Counted from the first letter of the stretch, positions 34,358 to 45,122 are shown. The stretch is DNA of 64,000 nucleotides from Doryteuthis pealeii (GCA_023376005.1 CM042150.1:77365177-77429176); one strand, 5' to 3'. Notes: generated by a model not told the origin, from the letters alone. A program made the numbers and translations.

Positions 34358-35208
34358 TAATATCGACGTCAAAAGTGTTTATGTGAACATTAGAGTGCAT
34401 TCGTAACTTCACACATGTTTTACCTATGTAGATATGTGTGCAACTGCATAGACAGTACTGTGCATTATGATTGTATATTTCGGTATCTTCTTGCTTCTCT
34501 GGTTTTATGTAGCAGCATGTCTTTCTCTTAACTTTCTTTTTACGACTCAATCTGCTAAAACACAAATCTCCAGTCTCGAGAGTTTTATTGGACGGCCATA
34601 AAATTATATGTGCTCGCTGGCAATATCATAGTATTTTGGACAGGATTTATTATTTGAAATTGGATAATTTTTTCTAAGACTTAGACAATAAAAAGATTCA
34701 GAAGAAATAAAATATCTTTAAAAATGGTGTTAAGATAAAGAAGGTAAAAAAGCAAATAAAAAAAAAGAGGAAAAGAAAAGTAAACAGACTCTAGGAAAAT
34801 AAATAACATCACACGTTATTAACGTTTGTACGAGATCTATCAAACATGTTTTTCTATTCTTCTCAGAAATGACGTCATAAAAAAGAACGTTCTTTATGAA
34901 TGAAATGTCCATTTGCATTTACTGTGCAAATAACCAGCCAATGAATCGCAGCTTAATCACAAACAATGGTACATTTTACGCATGCGCAAATACACAGAAA
35001 ATTATTTTCAAGTTGCCAGTTTTTTTTAATATTGGACGATATGACTTCTACCATTGATTTCTTATCGATTGATAAATGTAATCGATTCATTAGGAGATAT
35101 GATTTATCATCATAGCAAAAAGAGCTGAGTTAATTAAGGCATTTTCTACTTTCTTTTACTGTTCTCTGAATCGATTAAATGTCGTGTTATACATTGATTT
35201 GTTTCTTA

Positions 35209-35210
<2 letters not shown>
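34357..35210. other. AT-rich intergenic sequence
   Basis: Nothing recognised. Confidence 0.4.

Positions 35211-35281
<71 letters not shown>
35211..35281. repeat. (CA)n(TA)n compound array
   Basis: About 20 CA then about 16 TA units. Confidence 0.97.
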
Positions 35282-35282
<1 letters not shown>

Positions 35283-35311
35283 TCATATTTCTTCTTTTTT
35301 AAACTCAAATT

Positions 35312-35585
35312 TAAAAGTGCCCTGGGTATGACACTGAACTGCATCTGATGATAAGGCTACAGTTTTAGAGATGTAGGGAGTCTCGAGTACCCTTCATTGC
35401 TATTACTCCCAGGGCTACTCTGACTTGAAGCGGTAGCACCTTTTAGTCATTCGATCGTACCGAGTACAGAAAAAAAACTCATTAGAAACAAATACACAAG
35501 AACTATAAATATGAACGTAGAATCACGATTAACTAACCATGACTCTAAACTGTTTAACATGCCGTTTCGAACTATCAGTAAACGA
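35312..35585 (+). mobile_element. Family D element, head missing
   Basis: 'tgccctgggtatgacactga', 'actgcatctgatgataagg', 'ttcattgctattactcccag', tail 'taacatgccgtttcgaac'-like. Several body indels. Confidence 0.75.
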
Positions 35586-35628
35586 ACAGAAAAATAGATA
35601 ACAGACGATAACTTTGTTTGATCTAAAG

Positions 35629-35631
<3 letters not shown>

Positions 35632-35714
<83 letters not shown>
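35632..35714. repeat. (GA)n microsatellite, ~41 units
   Basis: Uninterrupted 83-bp GA tract, the longest pure homopurine run in the window. Confidence 0.98.
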
Positions 35715-35716
<2 letters not shown>

Positions 35717-35827
35717 TAGCAGTACTATAAATGGCTGCTATGTTTCCAATGACAAAGTCCAGTTAAAATAATTAAAATATATGAAGCGTTTACGTCTTTA
35801 AAAAAAGGCCCCCACCTCATTGTTAAA

Positions 35828-35868
35828 AGAAGAAGAAGAAGATGATGATGATGATGATGATGATGATG
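35828..35868. repeat. (GAA)n(GAT)n
   Basis: Five GAA then about nine GAT units. It gives the acidic and histidine runs in the overlapping frames, which are not genes. Confidence 0.93.
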
Positions 35869-37965
35869 GTTTACTATATTCTGCCGCTGTAGTAGTTTGG
35901 GACACCCTACAGCAGCATTTAGCCCTTCCTTATTTGAAGCTACATTCATTTCCTTTGCAAGGGTCATTAGCTTCTTCAGTCACTTGCCAGATATTAGGGC
36001 TCTCAGCCCTTCATTATGGAGATCCGTCCGCAGCTTACTAAAGTTTGTGCAATGGTGTCCCTTCAGTCTGATAGTTATTTGACCCGATTGCAGAAAAGTC
36101 TAGGAATTTTTGGACACAGGCTTCTCCGAGCATCCGTAGCACATAAACAAACTTAGAACACCGTAGTTGAACTGCACTTGTTGATAGTGGGAAGTTGTTG
36201 CACATCTGTTACATAGTCTTCTTCGAGATTAGGCTGTTTGGTCATCGGTGTCCTGAGATAGTTCAGATGTTTACGATGGCAGGTATCATGCTTATCCATG
36301 CCTGCTTTTGGAGCTGCACAGCTGTTGAAATTGTATACGATCAAAGTAACACATGTTGCATCATATTGACTCTGTCTCTTTGATCCGCGAATCCATATCT
36401 TCCAGAAACAGGGAAAACAGTATTGGAAATTTCGCTACGTGCCGCTATGTTAGAAAAGCCACAGAGCATTAATCCTAGAATATTTCCCGATGCTACGGAC
36501 GCTATACATTTCATGGAGTTTCAGTTTTGGAATCATGACTTTTTTGTTAATACTTGGAATAACTACTTGAGATGTTTGTCTAGTTTTCTTAATACTGAAT
36601 AATTCGGGAATATATTGAGGTATCTAAAATTTCTGCTGGCTTTGTTTACAACCATAGAAATGTCAATCGCAGACTTTATAAACAGAGAATATAAGGATTA
36701 CTTTATCAGAAACAAATTCTAGATTAGCGGTTGGCGAATGAATAATTAATATCGCCACCAGAAGGATTAACTAAATACACAGGAGACACTGTGCTGCGAG
36801 CAATCCTTATAATAAATCATTGTATAATTTCACATCTCAAATTTGTGAAGCACTTTTTTAGTTCAAATAAGAAAATATTATACATACATCTAAATAGCAA
36901 CAGCAAGACCAACACACGATAAAAGCATTTACCCTTATATTGTTCCATAATGGATAGGCAGAGCTTATTATTTTTAGCAAGTAGTATAGAGTAATCTAAA
37001 ATAATGGTAAACTGTAGAAAATCACAAAGTTCATAGTTTGATTAGCAACCGCCTTGTACTCAGGTCAGTCTGAAATGGGGCTCCCATTGGATTAGAGAGT
37101 TACGAGACCAGGTAAGGATAGGTAAGTAAAAATGCATTAAAAAAATTCAGGCCTTCAACCAGTTTTCATTTCTGCTGCTCTCACCACGCGTGTACGAGTT
37201 AAGGATGTACCGGGTAATAAAACAATGTGTACACAAGAAAATGTGTTTGTTTCCTGATTAAAGATCTGAGACGGGAACCCAGAGAAACTTTCACAGCCAA
37301 GAATGCTGATATCCGGTGCGACCGAAGAGGACACACAAATACGAAGAATACAGGCGCCCAAAAGGATATTAGAGGAATTTAAGAAAAGGATTACGTAACA
37401 ACACATATATTTTAAGTCTGTTCAAGTAACTTCATAGATACTATTATTTCAGACGAAGATCCTGATCTTTGTTGATTCCATCACGAGGTTTCAGCCGGTG
37501 TTTTCATTAAAGAGTATTCACTTATATCTTGATAAAACACTCTACTGTATCTTGTAAGGAGATAGTGAAATCTCGACCGAAACAAGAAAGGATTGATCAT
37601 TTAAAAAAATGCTAAATTTATTTTTAAGACTTAAAAAAGAATGGGAAACGATATACCAAATGTTTTGACAGTGGGATGAATATGTTGAATTAGACGTAGT
37701 TTTCATGGTACTAAGCTATCTGTTAATCTGGCAAAGAATTTGGCACTATCCTTTGTACATATCCGGACAGTAACAGTAAAATGCTACTATCCAACTGGGC
37801 ACTTTAACTTGGTACTGCAACTAGTCTAGGAGAAGTTCAAACCAGCTGCATATTGCTTTAAGAAATTACCTTGTATCCCATCCTGGCGATAGTGATGAAT
37901 ATAACCCCAAACAAGATCAATCAGGAAACCCAGTTTATTATCTTTTGTATATTATGGCTAACAAA

Positions 37966-37967
<2 letters not shown>
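35869..37967. other. Unrecognised sequence
   Basis: Short frames on both strands at 35.9-36.4 kb and 37155-37406 (-). The minus-strand stretch near 36.3 kb contains 'GMDKHDT', reminiscent of the 'GMDRHD' sequence seen upstream of the LINE C-terminus found elsewhere here, but too short to call. A weak SINE C-like segment lies near 37.03-37.12 kb. Confidence 0.3.

Positions 37968-38031
<64 letters not shown>
37968..38031. repeat. (CA)n(TA)n compound array
   Basis: About 16 CA then 15 TA units, ending at the first base of a SINE B. Confidence 0.97.
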
Positions 38032-38034
<3 letters not shown>

Positions 38035-38311
38035 AGTGGTGTAAGGGTTAAAATCATGGGAAATGGATTCGTCACCCCGAGTTCAAATCCTGGACTTGGT
38101 AATTGCAGTTCACTTAGCGCTAATACCCTTGGGAAAGGTATGAATCCTACTCTCCCTCCAGCTATGGATAAATAGTAGGGAAAACGGGACTCTTTAACCT
38201 TGGTTAGGTGACCGGTCTAGGAGAAGGAAAACTCTGAATTCAAACCTGTTGAACTCCGCTTAAGAAATTGACCTTGTGTCACATCCTGCTCATGCGGAGG
38301 GGTTGGTAAAT
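38031..38311 (+). mobile_element. SINE, family B, full length
   Basis: Best plus-strand copy: A-box-like 'gtggtgtaagggttaaaatc', B box 'gagttcaaatcctgg' (about 38082), body 'taatacccttgggaaaggta', 'ctccctccagctatgg', 'ggagaaggaaaactctgaat', 3' part 'ccttgtgtcacatcctgctc' and end 'ggggttggtaaata'. TA arrays abut both ends. Confidence 0.88.
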
Positions 38312-38329
38312 ATATATATATATATATAT

Positions 38330-38388
<59 letters not shown>

Positions 38389-38389
38389 T
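38310..38389. repeat. (TA)n(GA)n array
   Basis: TA 38310-38331 then GA to about 38389 with one GAAG interruption. Confidence 0.95.
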
Positions 38390-39168
38390 AGGGGGCAGAC
38401 AGGTAGAGGTAGTGAATAGAAGTATTCTGTAGATTCCTCTTAGATCTAGAACATGGTAAAGAGATTTGACCTAAATGTTGGATTTTCCGCGATATAAAAC
38501 GCATACTTAATAAACAATTATAATACTGCGCCTATTGCACTGCTTCTCTGACCAGTTTGAAATGGTCAGTTATTTATCTTGGCTAAATTTCTGTGGTCGT
38601 TAGTGGCCTGGATCTATTGTAACTCCCGCCAACCTATGCCAGAAAATACGATAATTTATTGCAAGTGTTAATTTAACATAAACATGATTTCTCAGTTAAA
38701 TCAATTAAAAACTAAAACGTTTCATATTAAACCAAACCTGAAGATAAAATTCAAGAAACTTTTAAACCTGAATCTAAAAAGAGAAATCATATCAATCCGT
38801 ATTCAGTAGAACGTGATTTACTTTCCATGTTTTTCTAATCTATAAAATTGTATACCCCAATGAAAGGAAATATCTACATCTCTAATAACTGAAACGATGC
38901 CAATATGCATGGATTTTTTTCTATAAGAATGGCAAATAATTACAACGCCTGAATGTATTCAGCTTGTATAGAATGTTAATGACAGAAAACATACACATAG
39001 TGTCAATAAATGAGTTTTATTGCCAAAGGGAAATTCCAAGTATAAAAAAAAACAAAAACAAAAAAACCAAAAAAAAAAACAAAACAATGAAAAACAAAAA
39101 CCCAAAATTTCACAAAAGTACAATTACAAAAAAAATGAAGATTACTTATATCTTTGTCTGTTTCTCTC
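38390..39168. other. AT-rich intergenic sequence
   Basis: Includes an A-rich tract at 39040-39130. No gene recognised. Confidence 0.4.
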
Positions 39169-39170
39169 GC

Positions 39171-39174
39171 TATA

Positions 39175-39224
<50 letters not shown>
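39171..39224. repeat. (TA)n microsatellite
   Basis: About 27 units with one ATTA interruption. Confidence 0.97.
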
Positions 39225-39228
<4 letters not shown>

Positions 39229-40128
39229 AATAGAGATAAATACTAGTAAAAAAGTGTAAAATATGCTGAAAGTTATTACAGAATACGCTTTTAACACCTA
39301 AAATATTAACATTATGTCACCGCTGATTTTCATGTGCATCATACAATCATCTGCCGAAAAGTGGGAAAAAGTGGCAAGCAACCACAATTTAAACTAAGAT
39401 AATTTGTCACATGACATAATGTGTGTGCAGTGTGACTCGCATACCAAAAACAGACAGTTATTATTTATTGATTTATACTATTTCAATAGTCCGAAATGCG
39501 TAGAAACAAGAGAAATTTTCACCTTGAGGCCAATCAGGTGGTAAATTAAACAAAATAAATCTGCTCCTATGTCTACACTTAGAAATCAATTTTTCCGTTT
39601 TTGTTAATTTAATTCTTATTCAATTTATTACATTCAGAGTATTCCAGAATACATGCATTCTTATTTCAGACATAAGCTCTTATACGGATCTTATGCGCAG
39701 GAACGTTTTTCCTAATATCCAATTTTATTATTGCAGATTTATCAGTTTCCCCTTTTATTTCCAATATATTTTGATAATGTAATTCTGTTTGCGTATGTTT
39801 GTAGATGTAACTATGATTGTGATTATGTGACACAGAACACGAGTCGGGTGGCGAAAATGAGGACTCACCGTATTCTCGAAAGAAGCTGGTTAGGCTTTGT
39901 TTGGTGTGTAGGACTTTGATCTAAGATCGAACCCGCGTCCTTCTGAATACGAAAAATGATACTTAGTCGTAGTGCTGAGGATTGAGTTGACTCTAATTCC
40001 CGTATGTTCAAAGCAAATGTCCGTATGATAGTTACAAACATGTGGGCACTGGGTGTATAAATAGACCAGCAGAAATCTCGGTAGGAGGGAGGAAAAAGAG
40101 TGTGTTACGAGATCAGAGAGAGAGGCTC
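39225..40128. other. Intergenic sequence
   Basis: 'gatcgaacccgcgtcc' at about 39925 is an isolated B-box-like sequence (minus strand). No gene recognised. Confidence 0.35.
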
Positions 40129-40202
40129 GGAAGAAGAAGAAGAAGAAGAAGAAGAAGAAGAAGAAGAAGAAGAAGAAGAAGAAGAAGAAGAAGAAGAAGA
40201 AA
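40129..40202. repeat. (GAA)n, ~24 units
   Basis: Pure GAA/AAG tract, a triplex-prone homopurine repeat. The serine run in the minus-strand frame 40105-40341 is its translation. Confidence 0.97.
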
Positions 40203-40423
40203 CAACATTAACAAGTAGAGTTCCACAGTGACGAGATAGGAAATGGAGAAGAAAAAGGAAAAGAAAGATTAGTCTGCCAGTAAACGTTGGACTCGATTTT
40301 TTGTCCCCCCCCCCAAGAAATACTTTTTTTTCTTTAATCAAATTTTATTTTTCCACTCAACAGATTATAACTTTTATTTTTCCAAATTAATTCTGTAGAA
40401 CCAATGTATATTCTATCTGATCA

Positions 40424-40426
<3 letters not shown>

Positions 40427-40471
<45 letters not shown>
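40427..40471. repeat. (AAT)n microsatellite
   Basis: About 15 AAT units abutting the 5' end of the LINE fragment. Confidence 0.97.
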
Positions 40472-40473
<2 letters not shown>

Positions 40474-40751
40474 GACAAATATCTGGATCTTGTCAGAGAA
40501 CTGAAAACGTTATGGAACATGAAAGGGAAAGTGATACCAATTGTAGTTGGTGCACTTGGAAGAGTCCCAAAAGAATTAGAAAAGGGTTTGGAAAGTTTGG
40601 AAATCAGAGGAACGATTGAAACCATTCAGAACACTGCAATGCTGCAATCTGCCAGAATACTCAGAAGAGTCCTGGAGACCTGAGGAGACTTGCTGTCACT
40701 CAGACTCCAGTGAAAGACCATCAGAATGCTGTTGTGAAAACTCAAAAGGAG
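40471..40751 (+). pseudogene. LINE-type ORF C-terminus and 3' UTR
   Basis: A 70-codon open frame (40471-40683) reads KVIPIVVGALGRVPKELEKG, then LEIRGTIETIQNTAML and ARILRRVLET before a stop, followed by about 65 bp of 3' UTR ending '...ggagtat' at the next (AAT)n. The W...VIPIVVGALG..P...ARILRRVL pattern is the C-terminal tail of a retroelement polyprotein common in invertebrate genomes; the clade is not assigned. 5'-truncated, so only a fragment despite the intact frame and terminal stop. Confidence 0.75.

Positions 40752-40793
<42 letters not shown>
40752..40793. repeat. (AAT)n microsatellite
   Basis: About 14 AAT units directly after the LINE 3' UTR, probably its 3' tail. Confidence 0.97.
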
Positions 40794-40794
<1 letters not shown>

Positions 40795-40810
40795 TCTTTT
40801 TGTGGACGGT

Positions 40811-41085
40811 ATATATTTACCAACCTGTCTATCTTTAAGGATAGTTTAAAATATTAGAACTCAGAGATTTTCTTGCCCTAGACTTGTTGCCACACCAAGG
40901 TTAAATAGCCCAGTCTGTACGGCTATTTTCCCATAACTGTAGAGGGAATAGTTGAGTGCGTACATTTTCTAAGTGTATTAGCGCTATGTGAAATGCAAAC
41001 AGCCTCGTCAAGGATTTGAACTTCGTCTCGCCGTGTCCATTTCCTACGAGGGTAACCATTACACAGTGAAAAATTCCCCAAATAT
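40811..41085 (-). mobile_element. SINE, family B
   Basis: Minus-strand copy: 3' end 'tatatttaccaacctg' at 40811, body 'ttagcgctatgtgaaatgc' near 40978, B box 'aaggatttgaacttcg' near 41010, A-box region 'taaccattacacag'. A stretch of the 3' half is replaced. Confidence 0.78.
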
Positions 41086-41470
41086 ATGACATCATCAATC
41101 AAGTAATTACCGTTGAAAAGACATCCCACTCTATCCAAGCAACTGCATCTAGCGTTCTGCTAGTTATCTTATTGATTTGAAATTTTCAAATAATGTTTGG
41201 TGATACGTTTTTTTAACATTGTCCCTGCAACAATAACTCATTTTTAAATTGTTTTTATTAAACAATTTGCTAAGTGTTGCAGATTTTCTAAGTGATTTTA
41301 ATCAACTGGAATTATATTCTCCCCAAATTTGTTCTAATGGTTTTGCTGGAGAATGGGGGGGGGGTGAAGCATTTTATATTTCTATTTATGGTGCGTTTAG
41401 ATTCCGTTTTGTTATAGATGTGGGCGTAAGAAAAGCTATAAAATATCCTGCTGGTTTTTCAACTGTTTGA
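41086..41470. other. Intergenic sequence with a G9 run
   Basis: An open frame 41249-41470 contains 'ggggggggg' at about 41357. Unrecognised. Confidence 0.35.

Positions 41471-41523
<53 letters not shown>
41471..41523. repeat. (TA)n microsatellite
   Basis: About 26 TA units. Confidence 0.97.
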
Positions 41524-41526
<3 letters not shown>

Positions 41527-41596
41527 AAGGGTTTTTATAAATGACAGGTTAACAACCAACACCATAGTTACCTTCTTTTTTCTTTACTCTTGCATT

Positions 41597-41882
41597 ATGC
41601 TCCCAATTTGGTCGAGCACTTTAATTAGAAGGGATTTAATTGCAAAATTCACCGTATTCGGAGCACAGCTAAACCTCGCTTTGTTTACATAAGTTTGAGG
41701 CCTCTAGTGAATTCATTTCCACTTAGAAATGTAGCGATTAAATAGTCTCCTGCCTGTGGTCGTACGGTTAAGTGGATTGGCGAACGAAAGTTCATTCGGG
41801 TCTCGAACCCGGCCAGAGGTAGCTGTTAAACGGTATAACCACACTGATGAGAGGTGATATCTCGAAACACGTGTCTGTGGAT
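41597..41882 (+). mobile_element. Family E retroelement-like repeat, copy 1
   Basis: About 285 bp sharing roughly three quarters of its bases with copy 2 at 42911-43215. Landmarks: 'gtcgagcactttaatta', 'caccgtattcgga', 'ctttgtttacata', a tRNA-like B box 'gggtctcgaacccggcc' at about 41800, and a 3'-terminal hammerhead ribozyme. A (TA)n array begins just past the 3' end, as in copy 2. No ORF, so non-autonomous; Penelope-like terminal repeat or retrozyme-like element are the candidate identities. Confidence 0.85.
41837..41882 (+). ncRNA. Hammerhead ribozyme (family E, copy 1)
   Basis: Core box CUGAUGA at 41844-41850. Stem II GAGGU (41851-41855)/AUCUC (41859-41863), loop GAU, one G-U pair. GAAA at 41864-41867. 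Stem III is the single pair C41868-G41873 around ACGU, inside the palindrome CACGUG. U41874 pairs with A41867 and C41875 is the predicted cleavage nucleotide. Stem I CCACA (41839-41843)/UGUGG (41876-41880). All invariant core bases are present. Such short, palindromic stem III hammerheads usually act as dimers. Activity is not shown by sequence alone. Confidence 0.88.
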
Positions 41883-41887
41883 TACTT

Positions 41888-41926
<39 letters not shown>

Positions 41927-41941
41927 CTGTGTGTGTGTGTT
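41888..41941. repeat. (TA)n then (GT)n
   Basis: TA 41890-41923, then GT to 41941. Confidence 0.96.
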
Positions 41942-42062
41942 TACGGAACAACTCCCCGCTAAGCGGAACGCGACACAAGCACGATTTTAAAGCAGAATAC
42001 CGTTGGTTTGGATTCAGAATTTTCCTTCTATGAGAAATAGCTAGGTTTTCTTATTACGCTCA
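41942..42062 (-). repeat. SINE B 3'-end fragment
   Basis: 'cgctaagcggaacgcgac' and 'gaattttccttctatgag' match the reverse complement of the B 3' third. Confidence 0.6.
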
Positions 42063-42171
42063 AATCACGTTGAAAGCACTGGTTCCCACGATAGTCTGTT
42101 CAATCCTTAATTGAGTGACCACTCCAGCAGCAGCAGTTACTGTAGGCAACCTGAGTCCTTTATTTATTAAA

Positions 42172-42232
42172 ATCACTTGATTTGGCATTAAATAACCTGA
42201 AAACGGTTGATATGCCGTAAAACAAAACGAAC
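42172..42232 (+). repeat. G/D-type tail fragment
   Basis: 'ggcattaaataacctgaaaa' then 'ggttgatatgccgtaaaac'. Confidence 0.7.
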
Positions 42233-42327
42233 GACAAACTTCCCGTCTATTTACTCTCATGGGGAACTATCTTTTAGTAATATATGATTTTCCTTTCTCC
42301 TTTAATCAGTCTGCACACACACAGCAC

Positions 42328-42330
<3 letters not shown>

Positions 42331-42381
<51 letters not shown>
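42331..42381. repeat. (TA)n microsatellite
   Basis: About 25 TA units. Confidence 0.97.
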
Positions 42382-42385
<4 letters not shown>

Positions 42386-42390
42386 TAAGT

Positions 42391-42635
42391 CGATAGGGCG
42401 GCTTAAAGTCGGTATCAGCCAGTCAGCGAGGGAGTCTATACCCTTTTCAATAGCGCTAGACCAAGGAGATTGTTTTAGCATCTGAGGTGGAGCGCTACAT
42501 CTATCATCAGCTCCTTACTTTACCACAAAGATAACTGTGCTACTCATACGCTGAGTTGGCGAGGACCGGTATCGAACTAGGAACCTTGTGGTTTCTAGCC
42601 GAACGCTCTACCGACTGAGCTAACCCGGCCCCTAT
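42391..42635 (-). mobile_element. SINE, family A, full length
   Basis: Minus-strand copy with complete head: A box 'ccgactgagcta' (plus strand, about 42610), B box 'ggtatcgaac' (about 42570), body 'cagctccttactttacc' and tail 'aaagtcggtatcagcc'. Lies between the two family E copies. Confidence 0.88.
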
Positions 42636-42858
42636 ATATATATTAAGAATCAATTAAAAGTGTTTGTCTTGAAAATTATTTGCTTTTACTTTATGTTTTA
42701 TGCAACTTTTGTCACAATCATCAGTTTACATGAAAGTAACAGCAAACATCTTTTAATGTAAATGTTTTTAATTCGTTCTTCATATTGATTTAGCTCTGTC
42801 CTTATGATATTGATCACATGTCTTATGTATTGCTACTAACTACTGACAAAATTAAACT

Positions 42859-42911
<53 letters not shown>
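42859..42911. repeat. (CA)n(TA)n compound array
   Basis: CA 42859-42878 then TA to 42911, ending at the start of family E copy 2. Confidence 0.96.
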
Positions 42912-42912
<1 letters not shown>

Positions 42913-43210
42913 GCTTCCCATTTCGGTTGAGCACTCTATTTAGGAGGTATATAATTGCAGATTCACCGTATTCGGCTCAGCCAAATCTCACTTTGTTTAC
43001 AAAGTTTGAGAACTCTAGGTGAAGGTCATTTCCCCTTAGAAATATAGAAATTAAATAGCTTGCTATACTTGGCGACTGACTGTGGATGTGTGGGTAAGAG
43101 GCTTGGCGAGCGTAAGTTCGTTCGGGTCTCGAACCCAGCCAGAGGCAGCTGCTAAAAACCGTATAACTATACTGATGAGAGGTGATACCTCGAAACACGT
43201 GTCTATAGTT

Positions 43211-43215
<5 letters not shown>
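42911..43215 (+). mobile_element. Family E retroelement-like repeat, copy 2
   Basis: Same order as copy 1: 'ggttgagcactctattta', 'caccgtattcggct', 'ctttgtttacaaag', B box 'gggtctcgaacccagcc' (about 43125), hammerhead at the 3' end, then (TA)n(GT)n. Same orientation as copy 1, about 1.0 kb downstream. Confidence 0.85.
43165..43210 (+). ncRNA. Hammerhead ribozyme (family E, copy 2)
   Basis: CUGAUGA at 43172-43178. Stem II GAGGU/ACCUC (43179-43183 with 43187-43191) fully Watson-Crick. GAAA 43192-43195. Palindromic CACGUG 43196-43201 as minimal stem III. U43202, predicted cleavage after C43203. Stem I AACUAUA (43165-43171)/UAUAGUU (43204-43210), 7 bp. Relative to copy 1, two stem I pairs changed from C-G to U-A on both strands, evidence that the fold was selected in the family. 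Confidence 0.9.
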
Positions 43216-43294
<79 letters not shown>

Positions 43295-43295
43295 A
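43216..43295. repeat. (TA)n(GT)n compound array
   Basis: TA to 43256, then about 19 GT units. Confidence 0.97.
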
Positions 43296-43784
43296 ACCAC
43301 TAGAAGAGGACATTATACCGTAAATGGCTTATATATTGAAAATATATTGTGATAAAGAAATACAAGCAATACAATAGACACAACTCATGATGTATAAATA
43401 TACAACATGTAGATTCATTAGCGCTAATTCGAAAACAAATCGTAAACCCAGTCTTGATACATTTTGTTTGGCGAAACACAGGACTGTACAAGTGCAATAC
43501 TCTCAAACCTAACCGCTTCTTACTATGTGTGTCTTTTTTCCTGGTCTGAAAATTCATCAAATCCTGCCGATTTGATGAGATTAACAGAAATACGACACCA
43601 CAGCTTTTCATCCTATCAATAGAAATGCTTAAAATATATGTAGTAAGTGAGTTGAATTTTTTTCGGCAAAAATATTTATGCTTTTTTAACACACTGCGTA
43701 GGGGAATTAGTCGCATTTAAATCAAAATAACGAGAAATATTAGCCAATTGTATAAAATACGAACCAGCAAATAGAAAGTTAGGA
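43296..43784. other. Unrecognised sequence
   Basis: A minus-strand frame 43300-43716 (138 codons) is the longest non-microsatellite open frame in the window. It is rich in Ser, Phe and Ile with no motif I recognise; not called as a gene. Confidence 0.3.
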
Positions 43785-43789
43785 TATAT

Positions 43790-43826
<37 letters not shown>

Positions 43827-43827
43827 G
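43785..43827. repeat. (TA)n microsatellite
   Basis: About 21 units with one AATA interruption. Confidence 0.96.
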
Positions 43828-44130
43828 CCAAAGTTGTATTTACTCCACGCCTCCGTCATGAGTAAGATACATCTTGACGCAAGGTCAATTTTTTAAGCAG
43901 ATTACATCGTTTGAATTCAGAGTTTTCCTTCTCCTAGACTAAAGTTTAAGAGCTCAGTCTGTGCTATTATTTACCTATAACCGTGCAAGAACAATCGTAT
44001 TCCTGCCTTTCGCAAGGGTTTTAACGCTATGTAAAATGCAAACACTCATATAGGATTTGAACTACAGTCGCCGGAACCATTACCTTCAGACGATAACCAC
44101 GAGCGCTACCATACGGCAACGTGACATGAA
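43828..44130 (-). mobile_element. SINE, family B
   Basis: Minus-strand copy: 'gacgcaaggtcaatttttta', 'cagagttttccttctcctag', 'aagggttttaacgctatg', B box 'aggatttgaactac', A-box region 'gataaccacgagcgctacc'. Confidence 0.8.
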
Positions 44131-45044
44131 TTTGAATAGGGTCACACATGTCAGAAAAATGTTAAGGCTGCATGTTTAACAGTTATTTAAACATATCTTT
44201 ATTTAACCGGGAAGAAAAATCGAAGAAAATAGAAAAACAACAACATTAAGCTGGAGATAAATTAAAATATTACATTGTGTCTAATCCTGTTTAGGTTTTA
44301 AGTGTACAGGCATTAGCTCCTTTATTGCATAACATAAATCAAATTACGACCTGCCAAAGAAAGGAGCTGAAATAATTGCTTGCTTTTAGGAATAATAACA
44401 ACAATAAGACGATGAAGAAAAAAGGCGCCTAACGGATGCATTACAGTTGCACCCCCTTGTGAGTATTTCATCATTTTTCAGTGATGCAGAAACGTATCCT
44501 TTGTCGTTAACATTCCCCTTCGGAATGGCCACTGAAATTTCGTCCAGGTTCTCAGAACAGTGATAGACCTTGGTTGCTAACGACAGCTTATAGGCGCGGA
44601 GAAATCAATTGAATTATTTCATGCAACCGACCTTTCCTTGCGATGTCATCAGAGATCGCATTGCTGTAACTGCCTCTATGAGCTCTTAAGTGGAGAAAAC
44701 GAGAGGAGATAAGTGCTACGGTAATCACATTTACGTCACGAGTTCTTAGATTTAACAGAGAAATGGACGAATAGCGCTCCGAAAGTAACGCATCTTATTT
44801 ATTTAAAACTTCAATAGATACAAGGAGCACAATAGCACTGTTTAATAGGGAAAGTCTTCAGCAACAAAACATGAATTTCTCTCCTAGTCAACATCATTTT
44901 AAAATTAACTTGAATATAACAAGTCGTTGAAAATCATCAAGAAATCAAGTAGTGTCTTAATGACAAAACAGCAATATCATATCTATTTTTATTACCTCAT
45001 ATCAGGTCTTTTTTACGTGGGGATTTTTATGTGGCATACAGCTA
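44131..45044. other. Intergenic sequence
   Basis: No microsatellite, gene or shared repeat recognised. Confidence 0.4.
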
Positions 45045-45122
45045 GGATCAAACTCGCTATTTTGTAGTAATGATCAGCGAGACTAACATGCTAATCATTA
45101 CACCACGATGGAATGCTGAGAA
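45045..45122 (-). mobile_element. SINE, family C, head
   Basis: 'gatcaaactcgc' (B box reversed) then 'tgctaatcattacaccacg' (A-box region reversed) and 'atggaatgctga'. Confidence 0.65.

Noticed and set aside
35820..36041. Acidic or His-rich small protein
   Set aside because: Runs come from a GAT/GAA microsatellite; the remainder has no motif.
36153..36344. LINE fragment with 'GMDKHDT'
   Set aside because: Seven-residue resemblance only; the surrounding sequence does not continue the family.
43300..43716. 138-codon minus-strand frame as a possible gene
   Set aside because: No motif, no splice or promoter signal; one chance frame of this length is plausible.
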